A stretch of DNA of 64,000 nucleotides, taken from contig JAEZXX010000046.1 in the NCBI GenBank assembly GCA_023419535.1, forward strand, positions 80,466-144,465, written 5' to 3'. The translations under genes were made by a program, and so were the position numbers. Source of the DNA: Pseudomonadota bacterium (GTDB taxonomy: Bacteria > Pseudomonadota > Alphaproteobacteria > Rhizobiales > Rhizobiaceae). The notes below the pieces were generated by a model. It saw only the letters and a program-made list of their open reading frames with translations. It did no database searches and was not told the DNA's origin. Below, in pieces: positions 1 through 8,687 of the stretch. The number at the start of each line of letters is the position of its first letter. Within the stretch, counting starts at the first letter, position 1.

Positions 1-1
1 C

Positions 2-58
2 GCCGACGTCGTCGACGAAGCGGCCGCGATGAGGCAGAGCGTGTCGGCGAGCCCCTGA
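2..58 (+). CDS. C-terminal end of an unidentified protein (partial, cut by window edge)
   Basis: An open frame enters from the left edge and ends at a TGA at 56-58, encoding 18 residues ending in SVSASP. It lies 21 bases before the stop codon of the oppositely transcribed bpt gene, so it would be a convergent neighbour. There is too little sequence to name a family, and a chance open frame in this GC-rich DNA is quite possible. Confidence 0.25.
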   Translation, partial: ADVVDEAAAMRQSVSASP

Positions 59-79
59 CGACAGCGCGGCGGGGAGGGG

Positions 80-838
80 TCAGGCCTTGGGCGGCACGTA
101 GCGCTCCCAGCCCCGCGGCATCAGATGGTCCTGCGGCTGGAAGCGGATCTTGTAGTCCATCTTGCGCGAGCCATCGACCCAGTAGCCGAGATAGAGATAG
201 GGCAGGCCCATCGCCTTGGCGCGCGCGATGTGGTCGAGGATCATGAGCGTGCCGAGGCTTCGCCCCGCCTCGTCCGGGTCGAAGAACGAATAGACCATGG
301 ACAGGCCGTCGCCCATCACGTCCGACAGGGCGACGGCGAGGAGCTCGCCGTCCGAACGCTCCGAAAAGGCCGAGTCGGGCCCGCGCCGCCGATACTGCAC
401 GAGGCGCGTGTCGACCTGGCTGTCCTCCACCATCATCGAATAGTCGAGGACGCTCATCTCCGACATGCCGCCGCCGGTGTGGCGCGCTTCGAGATAGCGC
501 CGGAAGAGGGCGTACTGCTCGCTGGAGGCGCTGGCCAGGGACATGCGGGCGACGAGATCGCGGTTGCGCTCCTCCACACGCTTCATCGATCGGGTCGGCT
601 GGAAGGCGTCCACGACGATCCGGATCGAGACGCAGGCCCGGCACCGTTCGCAGGCGGGGCGGTAGGCGATGTTCTGGGAGCGGCGGAAGCCGCCCTGCGT
701 CAGAAGGTCGAGAAGGTCGGGCGAGCGCGGACCGACGAGATGGGTGAACACCTTCCGCTCGAACTGGCCCGGCAGATAGGGGCAGACCGACGGGGAGGTC
801 AGGTAGAACTGCGGCGTATGGTGCGGATGGGCGGTCAT
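80..838 (-). CDS. bpt: Aspartate/glutamate leucyltransferase (arginyl-tRNA--protein transferase family)
   Basis: Cytoplasmic transferase that moves leucine from Leu-tRNA onto proteins with N-terminal Asp or Glu, marking them for the ClpS/ClpAP N-end-rule pathway. The 252-residue product has the usual bacterial Bpt/Ate length. The N-terminal half has the cysteine cluster ACERCRACVSIR (about residues 63-74). The C-terminal half has the GNAT-like core with GLSMVYSFFDPD and YLYLGYWVDGSRKMDYK, the typical end of the family. Bpt and Ate cannot be split by eye; the bacterial short form favours leucyl transfer. It lies upstream of the RDD and hemB genes only in map order: all three are on the minus strand, with hemB transcribed first, then RDD, then bpt. 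Confidence 0.93.
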   Translation of the reverse strand: MTAHPHHTPQFYLTSPSVCPYLPGQFERKVFTHLVGPRSPDLLDLLTQGGFRRSQNIAYRPACERCRACVSIRIVVDAFQPTRSMKRVEERNRDLVARMSLASASSEQYALFRRYLEARHTGGGMSEMSVLDYSMMVEDSQVDTRLVQYRRRGPDSAFSERSDGELLAVALSDVMGDGLSMVYSFFDPDEAGRSLGTLMILDHIARAKAMGLPYLYLGYWVDGSRKMDYKIRFQPQDHLMPRGWERYVPPKA

Positions 839-930
839 GTCAGCATCGACCCGGCGGCGCAGCGGCCATTACCCCGCGGCGCCACAGAATGGCGCAAACC
901 GCGCCGGCCGGAAAGAGCAAAGCCGCTCGA

Positions 931-1407
931 TCAGGCGTGGCGGCGCACGGCGACCGTGCCGAGCAGCAGATCGTGCAGCATCTGCTTGCGCTGCGTAAAC
1001 AGCGGGAAGAGATAGACGAAGACGTTCAGGATCGAGAAGGACGCCCAGAACAGGACGGCGTGCAGCACCGCCAGCGGCGGATCGATGCGCCCGCCGTCGA
1101 GCCGGGCGAGGCGCACGCCGAAGAGCCGCATGCCCGGCGTCGACTGCGCGGCGCCGCCGAGCGTGAAGGCGACGTAGAGGATCGCGACCGCCGGGAACAG
1201 GAAGGCGTAGAGCGCCCAGCCGAGCGACAGGGTCACGATGCCCAGCACCCCGATGACGAGCGCGGCGGGGATCGAGAGCAGGAGGATCGCGAAACAGTCG
1301 AAGAGGAACGCAAAGGACCGACGCGAGCGCACGCCCGAATAGATGCGCATCTCGTCGACCAACGCGGTCTGCGCGAGATCGGGACGAAGGTTCGCGGTGT
1401 CGGTCAT
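931..1407 (-). CDS. RDD family membrane protein
   Basis: Small inner-membrane protein of 158 residues. The RDD signature is visible as an Arg-rich start (RSRRSFAFLFD, about residues 27-37) followed by hydrophobic segments near 33-55 and 58-85, and a third near 115-138. It ends with the characteristic HDLLLGTVAVRR motif. RDD proteins have been linked to transport or ion tolerance in a few bacteria, but the role here is unknown. It sits between hemB and bpt on the same strand, 73 bases after hemB, which is a common arrangement in Hyphomicrobiales, so the three are probably co-transcribed. Confidence 0.85.
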   Translation of the reverse strand: MTDTANLRPDLAQTALVDEMRIYSGVRSRRSFAFLFDCFAILLLSIPAALVIGVLGIVTLSLGWALYAFLFPAVAILYVAFTLGGAAQSTPGMRLFGVRLARLDGGRIDPPLAVLHAVLFWASFSILNVFVYLFPLFTQRKQMLHDLLLGTVAVRRHA

Positions 1408-1480
1408 TTCAGGCGGTGCCTTTCGTTCGTGTGCGCCCCACAGATGGTGTGGAGGACGCCCGCGCGCAACGTCGACGACC

Positions 1481-2509
1481 TCAGCGCGCCCGCAGCCGCT
1501 GCGCCATGCGCGGCGCGAAGTAGGTCAGGATGCCGCTCGCGCCGGCACGCTTGTAGGCGATCAGGGTCTCCTCCATGGCCGCGTCGGCGTCGAGGAATCC
1601 GCGCTCGGCCGCGGCCATCACCATCGCGTACTCGCCGGACGTCTGGTAGGCGAAGGTCGGCAGGTCGAGCTCGCGCGACAGGCGGGACAGAATGTCGAGA
1701 TAGGGCAGACCCGGCTTGACCATGATCATGTCGGCGCCCTCCGAGACGTCCTGGCGCGCCTCGCGGATCGCCTCGTCGGAATTGCCCATGTCCATCTGGT
1801 AGGTGCGCTTGTCGCCCTTCAGCGCCGAGGTCGAGCCGACGGCGTCGCGGAAGGGGGCGTAGAAAGCCGAGGCGTATTTGGCGGCGTAGGACATGATCAT
1901 CGCGTCGCCGTGGCCGGCCGCGTCGAGCGCGGCCCGGATGCAGGCGACGCGTCCGTCCATCATATCGGACGGGCCGAGGATGTCGCAGCCGGCCTGCGCC
2001 TGCACCACCGCCTGGCGGCAGAGCACCTCGACGGTCTCGTCGTTGACGATGCGTCCGTCCCGCACGATCCCGTCGTGGCCGTGGCTCGTATAGGGGTCGA
2101 GCGCGACGTCGCAGAGGATGCCGATGCCGGGCACCGCCGCCTTGATGGCGCGCGTGGCCCGGCACACGAGATTGCCTGGGTCGAGCGCCAGCGAGCCGGT
2201 CTCGTCCCGGCTGGAGGCGTCGGTGAAGGGAAAGAGCGCGACGACGGGAATGCCGAGATCGGTGGCGCGCCTCGCCGCCTCCGCGCAATCCTCGACGCTG
2301 AGCCGGTCGACGCCGGGCATGGAGGCGACGGGCTCGGGCGCGCCCGAACCCTCGCGCACGAAGATCGGCCAGATGAGATCGGCGCTCCCCACGGCGCTCT
2401 CGCGCACCAGTCGGCGCGACCAGTCGCTCTGCCGCAGCCGCCGCAGCCGCCGTCCGCCCGTCGCCTCGTCGATGCGGCGCGTGATGGCCGCGGTGTCCTG
2501 GACTGTCAT
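1481..2509 (-). CDS. hemB: Delta-aminolevulinic acid dehydratase (porphobilinogen synthase)
   Basis: Condenses two 5-aminolevulinate molecules to porphobilinogen in haem synthesis. The 342-residue product has the family landmarks: DLIWPIFVREG near the N-terminus, the metal-binding region around CDVALDPYTSHGHDG, the active-site lysine stretch YAAKYASAFYAPFRDA, and the Schiff-base lysine in MIMVKPGLPYLD. The frame stays open upstream for another 226 codons, but homology begins at MTVQDTAAITRR, so the ATG at 2509 is chosen. The Asp-rich metal site suggests the Mg-dependent rather than the Zn-dependent type. It is the first gene of the hemB-RDD-bpt run and is divergent from the DUF6163 gene. Confidence 0.95.
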   Translation of the reverse strand: MTVQDTAAITRRIDEATGGRRLRRLRQSDWSRRLVRESAVGSADLIWPIFVREGSGAPEPVASMPGVDRLSVEDCAEAARRATDLGIPVVALFPFTDASSRDETGSLALDPGNLVCRATRAIKAAVPGIGILCDVALDPYTSHGHDGIVRDGRIVNDETVEVLCRQAVVQAQAGCDILGPSDMMDGRVACIRAALDAAGHGDAMIMSYAAKYASAFYAPFRDAVGSTSALKGDKRTYQMDMGNSDEAIREARQDVSEGADMIMVKPGLPYLDILSRLSRELDLPTFAYQTSGEYAMVMAAAERGFLDADAAMEETLIAYKRAGASGILTYFAPRMAQRLRAR

Positions 2510-2698
2510 GGGATGGCCCGTCTTCGCTCGTCGGCGCCGTTCTAAAGACCTTGGTCGCCCGGCGGCAAGCCGCCGAACCCGGGAGCGGGCTGGACAGTTT
2601 GACCAAGGCCCCGCGTTGACGCCCGGTCCCGCGGCTTCTAGCCTTCCGGCGAAGGGCCGCTCGAGCCTGCTGTAGTATCGGCGAGCCGGGGGCATGCC

Positions 2699-3121
2699 TT
2701 GACCATCGAAGTCTTCAAGCGGCGACGGGACCTGTCCCTGCCGCGGCGTCTGTCGATCTGGCTGTGCCGGCTGAGCGCCGTGGCGCTGTTCGGCGTCGGG
2801 CTCGCCTACTGGGTGCGGCTCGTGGGCGTCTTCGACGGACCCTTGTGGCGCTTCGACCTGATGCCGCTGCAATGGCGGATGGCCGCGCCGGCGCTCGCCG
2901 TCCTGTGCCCGATCGCGGGGGTGGGGCTGTGGATGCCGGTCTCCTGGGGCATCGTCGTGTGGGTCGTCGTCGCGCTCGTCGAGGCCTTCATGGTCCTCGC
3001 CCTGCCGCCGGGCCTGGCGGCCCACCCGGCGGTGCTCGGCGGGCATCTGGCCGGCCTCGGCCTTCTGCTCGCCCTCGCGCTGATCGACGCCGTCCTGCGG
3101 CGGCGCGCCGACACGGTGTAG
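2699..3121 (+). CDS. DUF6163 family membrane protein
   Basis: A 140-residue protein with a basic N-terminus (KRRRDLSLPRR) and about four hydrophobic segments (roughly residues 20-42, 58-75, 80-100 and 110-132), so probably an inner-membrane protein. The pattern and place match DUF6163, which in Hyphomicrobiales sits next to ldtR. The start is TTG at 2699 with a GGGGG stretch 4 to 8 bases upstream; no in-frame ATG precedes it, because the ATG at 2694 meets a stop at once. It is 169 bases upstream of ldtR on the same strand. Function is unknown. Confidence 0.75.
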   Translation: MTIEVFKRRRDLSLPRRLSIWLCRLSAVALFGVGLAYWVRLVGVFDGPLWRFDLMPLQWRMAAPALAVLCPIAGVGLWMPVSWGIVVWVVVALVEAFMVLALPPGLAAHPAVLGGHLAGLGLLLALALIDAVLRRRADTV

Positions 3122-3290
3122 AATTCCTGAACCGAAGATACACGTTCGATTAGCCAAATCTTTGATCGGGCTGATGTAACGTCGCATTAAGGCTGGGGTT
3201 TAAGTCGAATTTTAGAGGGGCGCGCTAATTTCTGTCTCAAGGATGGAGCCGGTACTGACGGTTCCCAGAAGCAACGACGGGGCAGATACT

Positions 3291-3803
3291 ATGGCCGATC
3301 CGAAGATGAACCGCAGCGAGCTGGCCGCGACCGAGGAAAAGGTCGAGCTGAAGTCGCTCTACCTCGAAACGCTGCATCTGGTGGAGCGGCTGCACCGCCG
3401 GCTGCTCGACGTCATCAAGGACGAGTTCGACCGCAACGGGCGCACCGACATCAACGCGGTGCAGGCGCTCCTCCTCTTCAACATCGGAGACTCGGTGCTG
3501 ACGGCGGGCGAGCTGCGCTCGCGCGGCTTCTATCTCGGATCCAACGTCTCCTACAATCTGAAGAAGCTCGTCGAGCTCGGCTTCATCGACCACCAGAAGT
3601 CCCGCGTCGACCGCCGCTCGGTCCGCGTCTCGCTGACCAAGGAGGGTCTGGCCATCGCCGAGATCGTCTCCGAGCTCTACGAGCGCCACATCGGCTCGAT
3701 CGACAAGGTGGGCGGCCTCGACGAGCAGGAGTTCCAGAAGATGAACAAGGCCCTGCAGCGCCTCGACCGCTTCTGGAACGACTCGATCATGTACCGCCTC
3801 TGA
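3291..3803 (+). CDS. ldtR: MarR-family transcriptional regulator LdtR
   Basis: A 170-residue winged-helix regulator. The conserved core runs from residue 30 with ETLHLVERLHRRLLDVIKDE, the recognition-helix region SRGFYLGSNVSYNLKKLVE and the wing QKSRVDRRSVRVSLT. It ends in WNDSIMYRL, typical of the alphaproteobacterial LdtR group. In Liberibacter and Sinorhizobium LdtR controls an L,D-transpeptidase gene and osmotic and cell-wall stress responses; that role is inferred here. The ATG at 3291 is preferred over the in-frame ATG at 3243 because homology begins at MADPKMNRSEL and a GGGGC stretch precedes it. Confidence 0.9.
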   Translation: MADPKMNRSELAATEEKVELKSLYLETLHLVERLHRRLLDVIKDEFDRNGRTDINAVQALLLFNIGDSVLTAGELRSRGFYLGSNVSYNLKKLVELGFIDHQKSRVDRRSVRVSLTKEGLAIAEIVSELYERHIGSIDKVGGLDEQEFQKMNKALQRLDRFWNDSIMYRL

Positions 3804-3867
3804 GGCCGCCCGGCGCATCCGATCCAGCGTCGGGACGGCGTTCCTCCGGCCGCTTCGACGCAAGACG

Positions 3868-3902
3868 GGCCTCGCTCCCTCGTCCGGGGTGCGGGGCCTT
3901 TT
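3868..3902 (+). terminator. Probable intrinsic terminator of ldtR
   Basis: GGCCTCGC pairs with GCGGGGCC (one G-T pair) to give an 8-bp stem, extended by two further pairs past a mismatch, and is followed by TTTT. It begins 64 bases after the ldtR stop. Confidence 0.6.
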
Positions 3903-4021
3903 CGCGTCCCCTCGCGAGCCCGCACGTCACGCCCTCGCGTCAGGAGCCCGCCGCCGCTGACCTGTCGCCCGCGCGCGCTAGGTTTCCCGTCGGCGAATGA
4001 TCCCGGCCCAAGGTCCTCGAC

Positions 4022-4972
4022 ATGAACTCCACTGCACTCAAGGCGACGCTGCTCCACAATCCGAAATCGTCGATGTCCCGCTGGCGGGCCGACGAGATCG
4101 TCGCGGCGCTGCACGAGGGCGGCTACGAGCCGAGCTACCACTCCACCAAGGAGAAGGGGTGGAAGAAGGCTGCGGCGGAGGCGAAGGGCCGGCTGATCGT
4201 CGCCGGCGGCGACGGAACGGTCGCGAAGGTCTGCAAGCTGCCGGAGACCGACCGGCACCACATCGCCATCCTGCCGACCGGCGGGGCGAACAACATCGCG
4301 TCCTCCTTCGGCATCTTCGGCGATCCGCTGGAGCTGGCGCGCGACCTCCAGTCGCTCCAGACCCATGTCTACCGGATCGGCACGGTGAAGGGGCACGAGG
4401 ACATCGACAGCTTCTGCGAGGGCGTCGGGGTCGGCGCCCTCGCCGCGATCGCCGGCATGGTGCCCAACGACATGGAGCGCGACGCCAAGCGCGAAGCGGG
4501 CCGCAAGGCTCTCCAGGAGGTGCTGGCGGAGGCCGAGCCGGTCGAGATCGAGATGACGCTCGACGGCGCGCCCTGGAACGAGCCCTCCTTGATGGTGGAG
4601 ATCCTCATCATCTCGACCATCGGCCCGAGTCTCATGCTGGCGCCGGGCCACGATCCGGCCTCCGACCGCTTCACCATCCGCTGGCTGCCGGAGGGCGACC
4701 GCGAGGTGATGATCGAGTGGCTGAACGCGCCCGAGGACGGCCCGCCGCCCTTGAAGGAGGCCTCGGCGCACAAGGTCCAGCTGAAGACGAGCTCGATCAT
4801 GCGCATCGACGACGCGACTCAGAAGAAGGGCGGGAAGGTCACGCTGTCGCTCGACGGACGGCACGTCGACATCCTCGTGCCGCCCAAGCGCGACGGGACG
4901 GCCGAGGCTGCAGATCCCGTGGAGGACGACGCCGAGCCGTCGGCCGGCGACAACGGCCGGCCGACGGGATGA
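4022..4972 (+). CDS. Diacylglycerol kinase catalytic-domain protein (lipid kinase family)
   Basis: A 316-residue NAD-kinase-fold lipid kinase. The N-terminal ATP-binding part has HNPKSSMSRW and the signature IVAGGDGTVAKV (about residues 58-69), followed by LPTGGANNIASSFG, the counterpart of the family's LPxGTxND motif. The C-terminal beta-sandwich domain follows from about residue 130 and ends in an acidic tail. The substrate could be diacylglycerol, sphingoid or another lipid; GGANN in place of GTAND makes the substrate less certain. It is 218 bases after ldtR and behind a terminator, so probably a separate unit. Confidence 0.85.
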   Translation: MNSTALKATLLHNPKSSMSRWRADEIVAALHEGGYEPSYHSTKEKGWKKAAAEAKGRLIVAGGDGTVAKVCKLPETDRHHIAILPTGGANNIASSFGIFGDPLELARDLQSLQTHVYRIGTVKGHEDIDSFCEGVGVGALAAIAGMVPNDMERDAKREAGRKALQEVLAEAEPVEIEMTLDGAPWNEPSLMVEILIISTIGPSLMLAPGHDPASDRFTIRWLPEGDREVMIEWLNAPEDGPPPLKEASAHKVQLKTSSIMRIDDATQKKGGKVTLSLDGRHVDILVPPKRDGTAEAADPVEDDAEPSAGDNGRPTG

Positions 4973-5060
4973 TCGACGAAAAGGGGGTGGACAGGCGGGA
5001 CGCTTGTCGCTAGAAGCCGCCCATCAGCGCTGCACCGGCGAGTTCGGAGCGGCGTTTTCC

Positions 5061-5136
<76 letters not shown>

Positions 5137-5252
5137 TTCTTCTCTACCACTGGGACGGCGAACTCGGAACGATCCGATAGCGCCTGGGCGGTCGAACGAC
5201 AGGTCGCACGGTCGCTCGCAAACCCCCAACAGTCTGGCGTGCGGACGGGAGA

Positions 5253-5558
5253 TCAGGCGGCCTCCCGCGCTCTCGGTTCGATCTTGGCGAGTTCGTCCCT
5301 TTTCGCCTCTTCCTCGATATGAAGCTCATAGGCGCGCTGAATGTTCAGCCACATCTCGGCGGATGATCCGAAGTAGCGGCCGAGGCGAAGGGCGGTGTCC
5401 GTGCTGATGCCGACCTCTTCCTTCACGATCCGCTCGATGCGGGTACGAGGGAGGTTGAGAGCCTTGGCGAGAGCACCGGCACTCAGATCGAGGGGGATGA
5501 GGTACTCCTCTCGGAGAACTTCGCCGGGATGGATGGGGCGGGACAGACTGAGTGCCAT
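5253..5558 (-). CDS. higA: HigA-type antitoxin (XRE helix-turn-helix)
   Basis: A 101-residue antitoxin starting RPIHPGEVLREEYLIPL, the standard opening of the HigA/VapI group. The helix-turn-helix lies at about residues 25-60 (SAGALAKALNLPRTRIERIV), followed by WLNIQRAYELHIEE. It would neutralise HigB and repress the operon. It is downstream of higB on the same strand, the toxin-first order typical of higBA. The 59-base gap to higB is unusually wide and contains a palindromic repeat. A glutamate-rich C-terminus (residues 79-101) is dispensable in many relatives. Confidence 0.92.
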   Translation of the reverse strand: MALSLSRPIHPGEVLREEYLIPLDLSAGALAKALNLPRTRIERIVKEEVGISTDTALRLGRYFGSSAEMWLNIQRAYELHIEEEAKRDELAKIEPRAREAA

Positions 5559-5582
5559 GATGGGCTCCTAGAATGGGGCAGG

Positions 5583-5617
5583 CTTTCCGAAATCGATTTC
5601 GGTCTTGGGCCGATGCC
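5583..5617. repeat. Rhizobiales-type palindromic intergenic repeat, copy 1
   Basis: The perfect palindrome CCGAAATCGATTTCGG (5587-5602) is followed by a GGGCCGATGC tail. It is closely related in sequence to the element at 27524-27567 and shares its tail with the one at 22471-22507. It fills most of the gap between higB and higA. Confidence 0.6.
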
Positions 5618-5899
5618 TTAGTGGTAATCGACGATCTCCACGTCTTCGGCACCGGCCTGCGTCCAGCGGAAGCAGACGCGCCATTGGTCGTTGATGCGGA
5701 TGGAGTGCTGGCCGTCACGATCGCCGGACAGCTTCTCCAGCCGATTGCCCGGAGGCGAGCGAAGATCGTCCAACCGGATCGCTGCCTCGATCAGGAGGAG
5801 CTTGCGCTGAACGGCCTTCACGAGATCGGCAGGGAAGCCTTTGCCGACCGTGCCGGCGACGATTCCTTCGATCAGCCTGCCTTTGGTCGAAACGATCAT
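5618..5899 (-). CDS. higB: HigB-type toxin (RelE/ParE superfamily)
   Basis: A 93-residue toxin of the HigB/RelE fold, expected to be a ribosome-dependent mRNA endonuclease. Family features: the N-terminal helices QRKLLLIEAAIRLDDLRSPP, then RLEKLSGDRDGQHSIRIND and the core strand QWRVCFRW, and the end VEIVDYH. The start is the ATG at 5899; the frame is open upstream, but homology and length (92-93 residues) fit this start, and the operators lie just before it. With higA it makes a type II module between tRNA-Lys and ligD. Orphan accessory character is inferred from this position. Confidence 0.9.
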   Translation of the reverse strand: MIVSTKGRLIEGIVAGTVGKGFPADLVKAVQRKLLLIEAAIRLDDLRSPPGNRLEKLSGDRDGQHSIRINDQWRVCFRWTQAGAEDVEIVDYH

Positions 5900-5916
5900 G
5901 CTCGCTCCTCGTGAAT

Positions 5917-5933
5917 GTATCATAGAGTGATAC
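5917..5933. promoter_or_regulatory. Operator palindrome 1 of higBA
   Basis: Perfect inverted repeat GTATCA-N5-TGATAC, 18 bases upstream of the higB start and preceded by GAAT. The same arms and spacing recur at 5955-5971, so it is very probably a HigA or HigBA binding site. Confidence 0.8.
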
Positions 5934-5954
5934 GTCGCGAATTGCAAGCCGAAT

Positions 5955-5971
5955 GTATCAGCGGATGATAC
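5955..5971. promoter_or_regulatory. Operator palindrome 2 of higBA
   Basis: Second perfect GTATCA-N5-TGATAC, centred 38 bases from the first and also preceded by GAAT. The spacer differs (GCGGA against TAGAG), which argues that the arms are under selection. Confidence 0.8.
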
Positions 5972-6118
5972 CGACCGACGGGTGGATCCGAGGGGTGACG
6001 GGCTTGCAGGCGTCGTCCGGCCGCAGACCGCTTCGCGGAATAGATGGGAATGTCCGCAGCGCGTGCAGTTGTGATCGCCCGTCTCCGACGCCGACAAGCG
6101 CAGCGTCCTTCGTTCCCT

Positions 6119-8677
6119 TCAATCCGCCCCGAAGCGCTTCTTAGCCTTCGCCGTGATCGACTGGCGGACGTCTGCATAGACGTCCCACGGGTCGGGCTTG
6201 TCGAGGCGGGCGAGGATGTCCGCGGGGTGGAAGCCGTTGGCGGCGTCGAGACCCTCCAGTTCCTCCCACGTCACCGGGGTCGCGACCGGGGCGCCGGGGC
6301 GCGATCGCGTCGAATAGGGGGCGATCGCCGTCTGACCGCGCTCGTTGCGCAGCCAGTCGACGAAGATGCGGCCCTTGCGCTTGGCCTTCGACATGGTCGA
6401 GACAAAGCGGGCCGGCTCGTCCGCCTCCATCTTGCGCGCCACGGCGCTGGCGAAGCCCTTCACCTCCGGCCAGCCCTGACGCCGCGACAGGGGCGCGACG
6501 ACGTGGACGCCCTTGCCGCCGGTAACGAGCGGGAAGGTGACGAGGCCGACCTCCGCCAGCCGGTCGCGCAGTTCCGCAGCGGCCCGCTTCACGTCCGCAA
6601 AGCTCAAGGATTTGTCCGGGTCGAAGTCGAAGACGAGGCGGTCCGGGTTCTCCAGCCGGTCGTTCCGCGAGCCCCAGATGTGGAACTCCAGCGTGTTCAT
6701 CTGGAGCGCCGCGACGAGGCCGCCGGCGTTCGAGACCGAAAGGTAGACCGCCTTCTCCCCGTCCTTCTCGGTGACGTCCACATGGTCGATGGCGTCGGGG
6801 AAGCCGCCGGTGTCGTGCTTCTGGAAGAAGCAGGCCTTGGTCCGCCCCTGCGGGCAGCGCACGAGGGAGAGCGGCCGTCCGCCGGCATGGGCGAGCATGC
6901 GGTCCGCGACGGCCTCGTAATACCGCGCAAGATCGCCTTTGGTCAGGCCCTGGCTCTCGAAGACGACCCGGCCCGGCGAGGTCAGCCGCACGCCGGCGAT
7001 CTCCACCGGTTCGCCGTCGCCCTTGCGCGTCGGCTTTGCCGCCGGCCTCTTCTTCTCCGCGCCGGTCGAGGCCGGGCGCTCGTCCACGACGGCAGCGGCC
7101 GGCTTGTCCTCGCGCAGGCCCTTGAACACGCCGTGCCGGACCGCGCCTTCGCCGGTGAGTTCGGTGAAGTCGATCTCCGCGACGATTTCGGGTTCGACGA
7201 AGCGCGCGCCTCGCGCAATCGCCCGCGGCAGGTCGGCGAAGGGGGACGTCTTGCGGGCCAGCTGTTCGAACCGGGCGGACAGATCGTCGAGCACGTCTTC
7301 GGTGAAGCCGGAGCCGACGCGGCCGCGATAGACGAGGCGGTCGCCCTCCAGGACGCCGACGAGAATGGAGGAGAAGGGACGGCCGGCCTTGTCGGAGGGC
7401 GAGTATCCGCCGATCACGAACTCCTGCCGCCGGGTGCATTTGGTCTTGAGCCACGCATTGCCGCGGCCGGCGCGGTAGGGCGCGTCGGCGCGCTTGGAGA
7501 CGATCCCCTCGTGGCCGGACGCACAGATCTTCGAGAACACCGAGCCGCCGCTGCCGCGCACGTGCTCGCTGTAAAGGAGAGAGGCCTCGCCGGAGCCGGC
7601 GATGAGCGCCTTCAGCCGCTCCTTGCGCTCCACGAGCGGATGGTCGAGGAGACTCTCGCCGTCGATTTCCAGGAGGTCGAAGGCGAAGCAGGAGAGGGCG
7701 CCGCCGTCCGAGAGGGCCGCCTGCAGCGAGGAGAAGTCGGTCCGGCCCGACCGGTCGAAGGCGACGACCTCGCCGTCGATCAGGGCGCTGTCGCAGGCGA
7801 GGGCGCGCACGGCGGGCAGGATCGCGCCGAACTTTTCCGTCCAGTCCTTCTCGTTGCGCGTCCAGAGCCTGGCCTCGTCGCCGCTGCGCGCGATCAGCAC
7901 GCGATAGCCGTCATATTTCAGCTCGTGCAGCCAGTCGCGTCCCGCCGGCGCTTCGTCCACGAGCGTCGCGAGCTGCAGCGGGCGGAAGCGTGGCAATGCG
8001 GGCGCCTTGCCGGACGACCCGGCCCGCTTCGACGCGGGCTGCGCCGCCCGCTCCGGTGGCTCCGTCCCGGCGGGGCGTTTGGTCGTCCGGCCCCAGACCT
8101 CGTCGCCCTTGGCGATCTGGTTCATCGTGCGGCCGGTCTTGACGCTGCGATCCTTCTTCAGGATGTCGCGCCGGTCCGAGGCGACCTCGTCCTTCTCCTT
8201 GATCAGCAGCCAGTTCTCGCGCGTTTCCTTGCCCCGCGGCTTCATGCGGACCAGCGCCCAATGGCCGGTCATCTTCTCGCCGTCGAGCTGCATCTTGATC
8301 GAGCCCTTGGCGAGCCCCTCCGCCATGTCCTCGCGCGGGGACCAGCGGCCGAAATCCCAGAGCATTACGGTGCCGCCGCCGTACTGGCCTTCCGGGATCG
8401 TGCCTTCGAAATCCCCGTAGTCCATCGGGTGGTCTTCCGTGCGCACGGCGAGGCGCTTGTCGGCCGGGTCGAGGCTCGGGCCGCGCGTCACCGCCCAGCT
8501 CTTCAGAACGCCCTCCCATTCCAGACGGAAGTCGTAATGGAGACGCGTCGCGTCATGCTTCTGGACGCAGAAGACGAGACCCTCCGCCGACGCCCGTCCG
8601 CCGGCGGGCTCCCGCGTCTTGGAGAAGTCGCGCTTCTCGCGATAGGCCTTCAGGAGGTCGGCGGCCGGCGTGCCCAT
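6119..8677 (-). CDS. ligD: Multifunctional ATP-dependent DNA ligase LigD (end joining)
   Basis: An 852-residue NHEJ enzyme with three domains in the rhizobial order. The 3'-phosphoesterase spans about 30-150 (HDATRLHYDFRLEWEG, then PEGQYGGGTVMLWD). The ATP-dependent ligase spans about 235-530, with the adenylation motif ELKYDGYRV and its catalytic Lys near residue 254. The primase-polymerase runs from about 556 to the end, with the metal-binding DFDPD in RLVFDFDPDKSL. A charged linker with REDKPAAAVVDERP separates ligase and polymerase. It begins 10 bases after ku on the same strand, so the two form one transcription unit that repairs double-strand breaks, probably in stationary phase. Confidence 0.96.
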   Translation of the reverse strand: MGTPAADLLKAYREKRDFSKTREPAGGRASAEGLVFCVQKHDATRLHYDFRLEWEGVLKSWAVTRGPSLDPADKRLAVRTEDHPMDYGDFEGTIPEGQYGGGTVMLWDFGRWSPREDMAEGLAKGSIKMQLDGEKMTGHWALVRMKPRGKETRENWLLIKEKDEVASDRRDILKKDRSVKTGRTMNQIAKGDEVWGRTTKRPAGTEPPERAAQPASKRAGSSGKAPALPRFRPLQLATLVDEAPAGRDWLHELKYDGYRVLIARSGDEARLWTRNEKDWTEKFGAILPAVRALACDSALIDGEVVAFDRSGRTDFSSLQAALSDGGALSCFAFDLLEIDGESLLDHPLVERKERLKALIAGSGEASLLYSEHVRGSGGSVFSKICASGHEGIVSKRADAPYRAGRGNAWLKTKCTRRQEFVIGGYSPSDKAGRPFSSILVGVLEGDRLVYRGRVGSGFTEDVLDDLSARFEQLARKTSPFADLPRAIARGARFVEPEIVAEIDFTELTGEGAVRHGVFKGLREDKPAAAVVDERPASTGAEKKRPAAKPTRKGDGEPVEIAGVRLTSPGRVVFESQGLTKGDLARYYEAVADRMLAHAGGRPLSLVRCPQGRTKACFFQKHDTGGFPDAIDHVDVTEKDGEKAVYLSVSNAGGLVAALQMNTLEFHIWGSRNDRLENPDRLVFDFDPDKSLSFADVKRAAAELRDRLAEVGLVTFPLVTGGKGVHVVAPLSRRQGWPEVKGFASAVARKMEADEPARFVSTMSKAKRKGRIFVDWLRNERGQTAIAPYSTRSRPGAPVATPVTWEELEGLDAANGFHPADILARLDKPDPWDVYADVRQSITAKAKKRFGAD

Positions 8678-8687
8678 CGCGCCCGCC

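Noticed and set aside
1481..3187. A 568-residue hemB with a long N-terminal extension
   Set aside because: The extra 226 codons are antisense to the DUF6163 gene and unlike any HemB. The normal start is at 2509.
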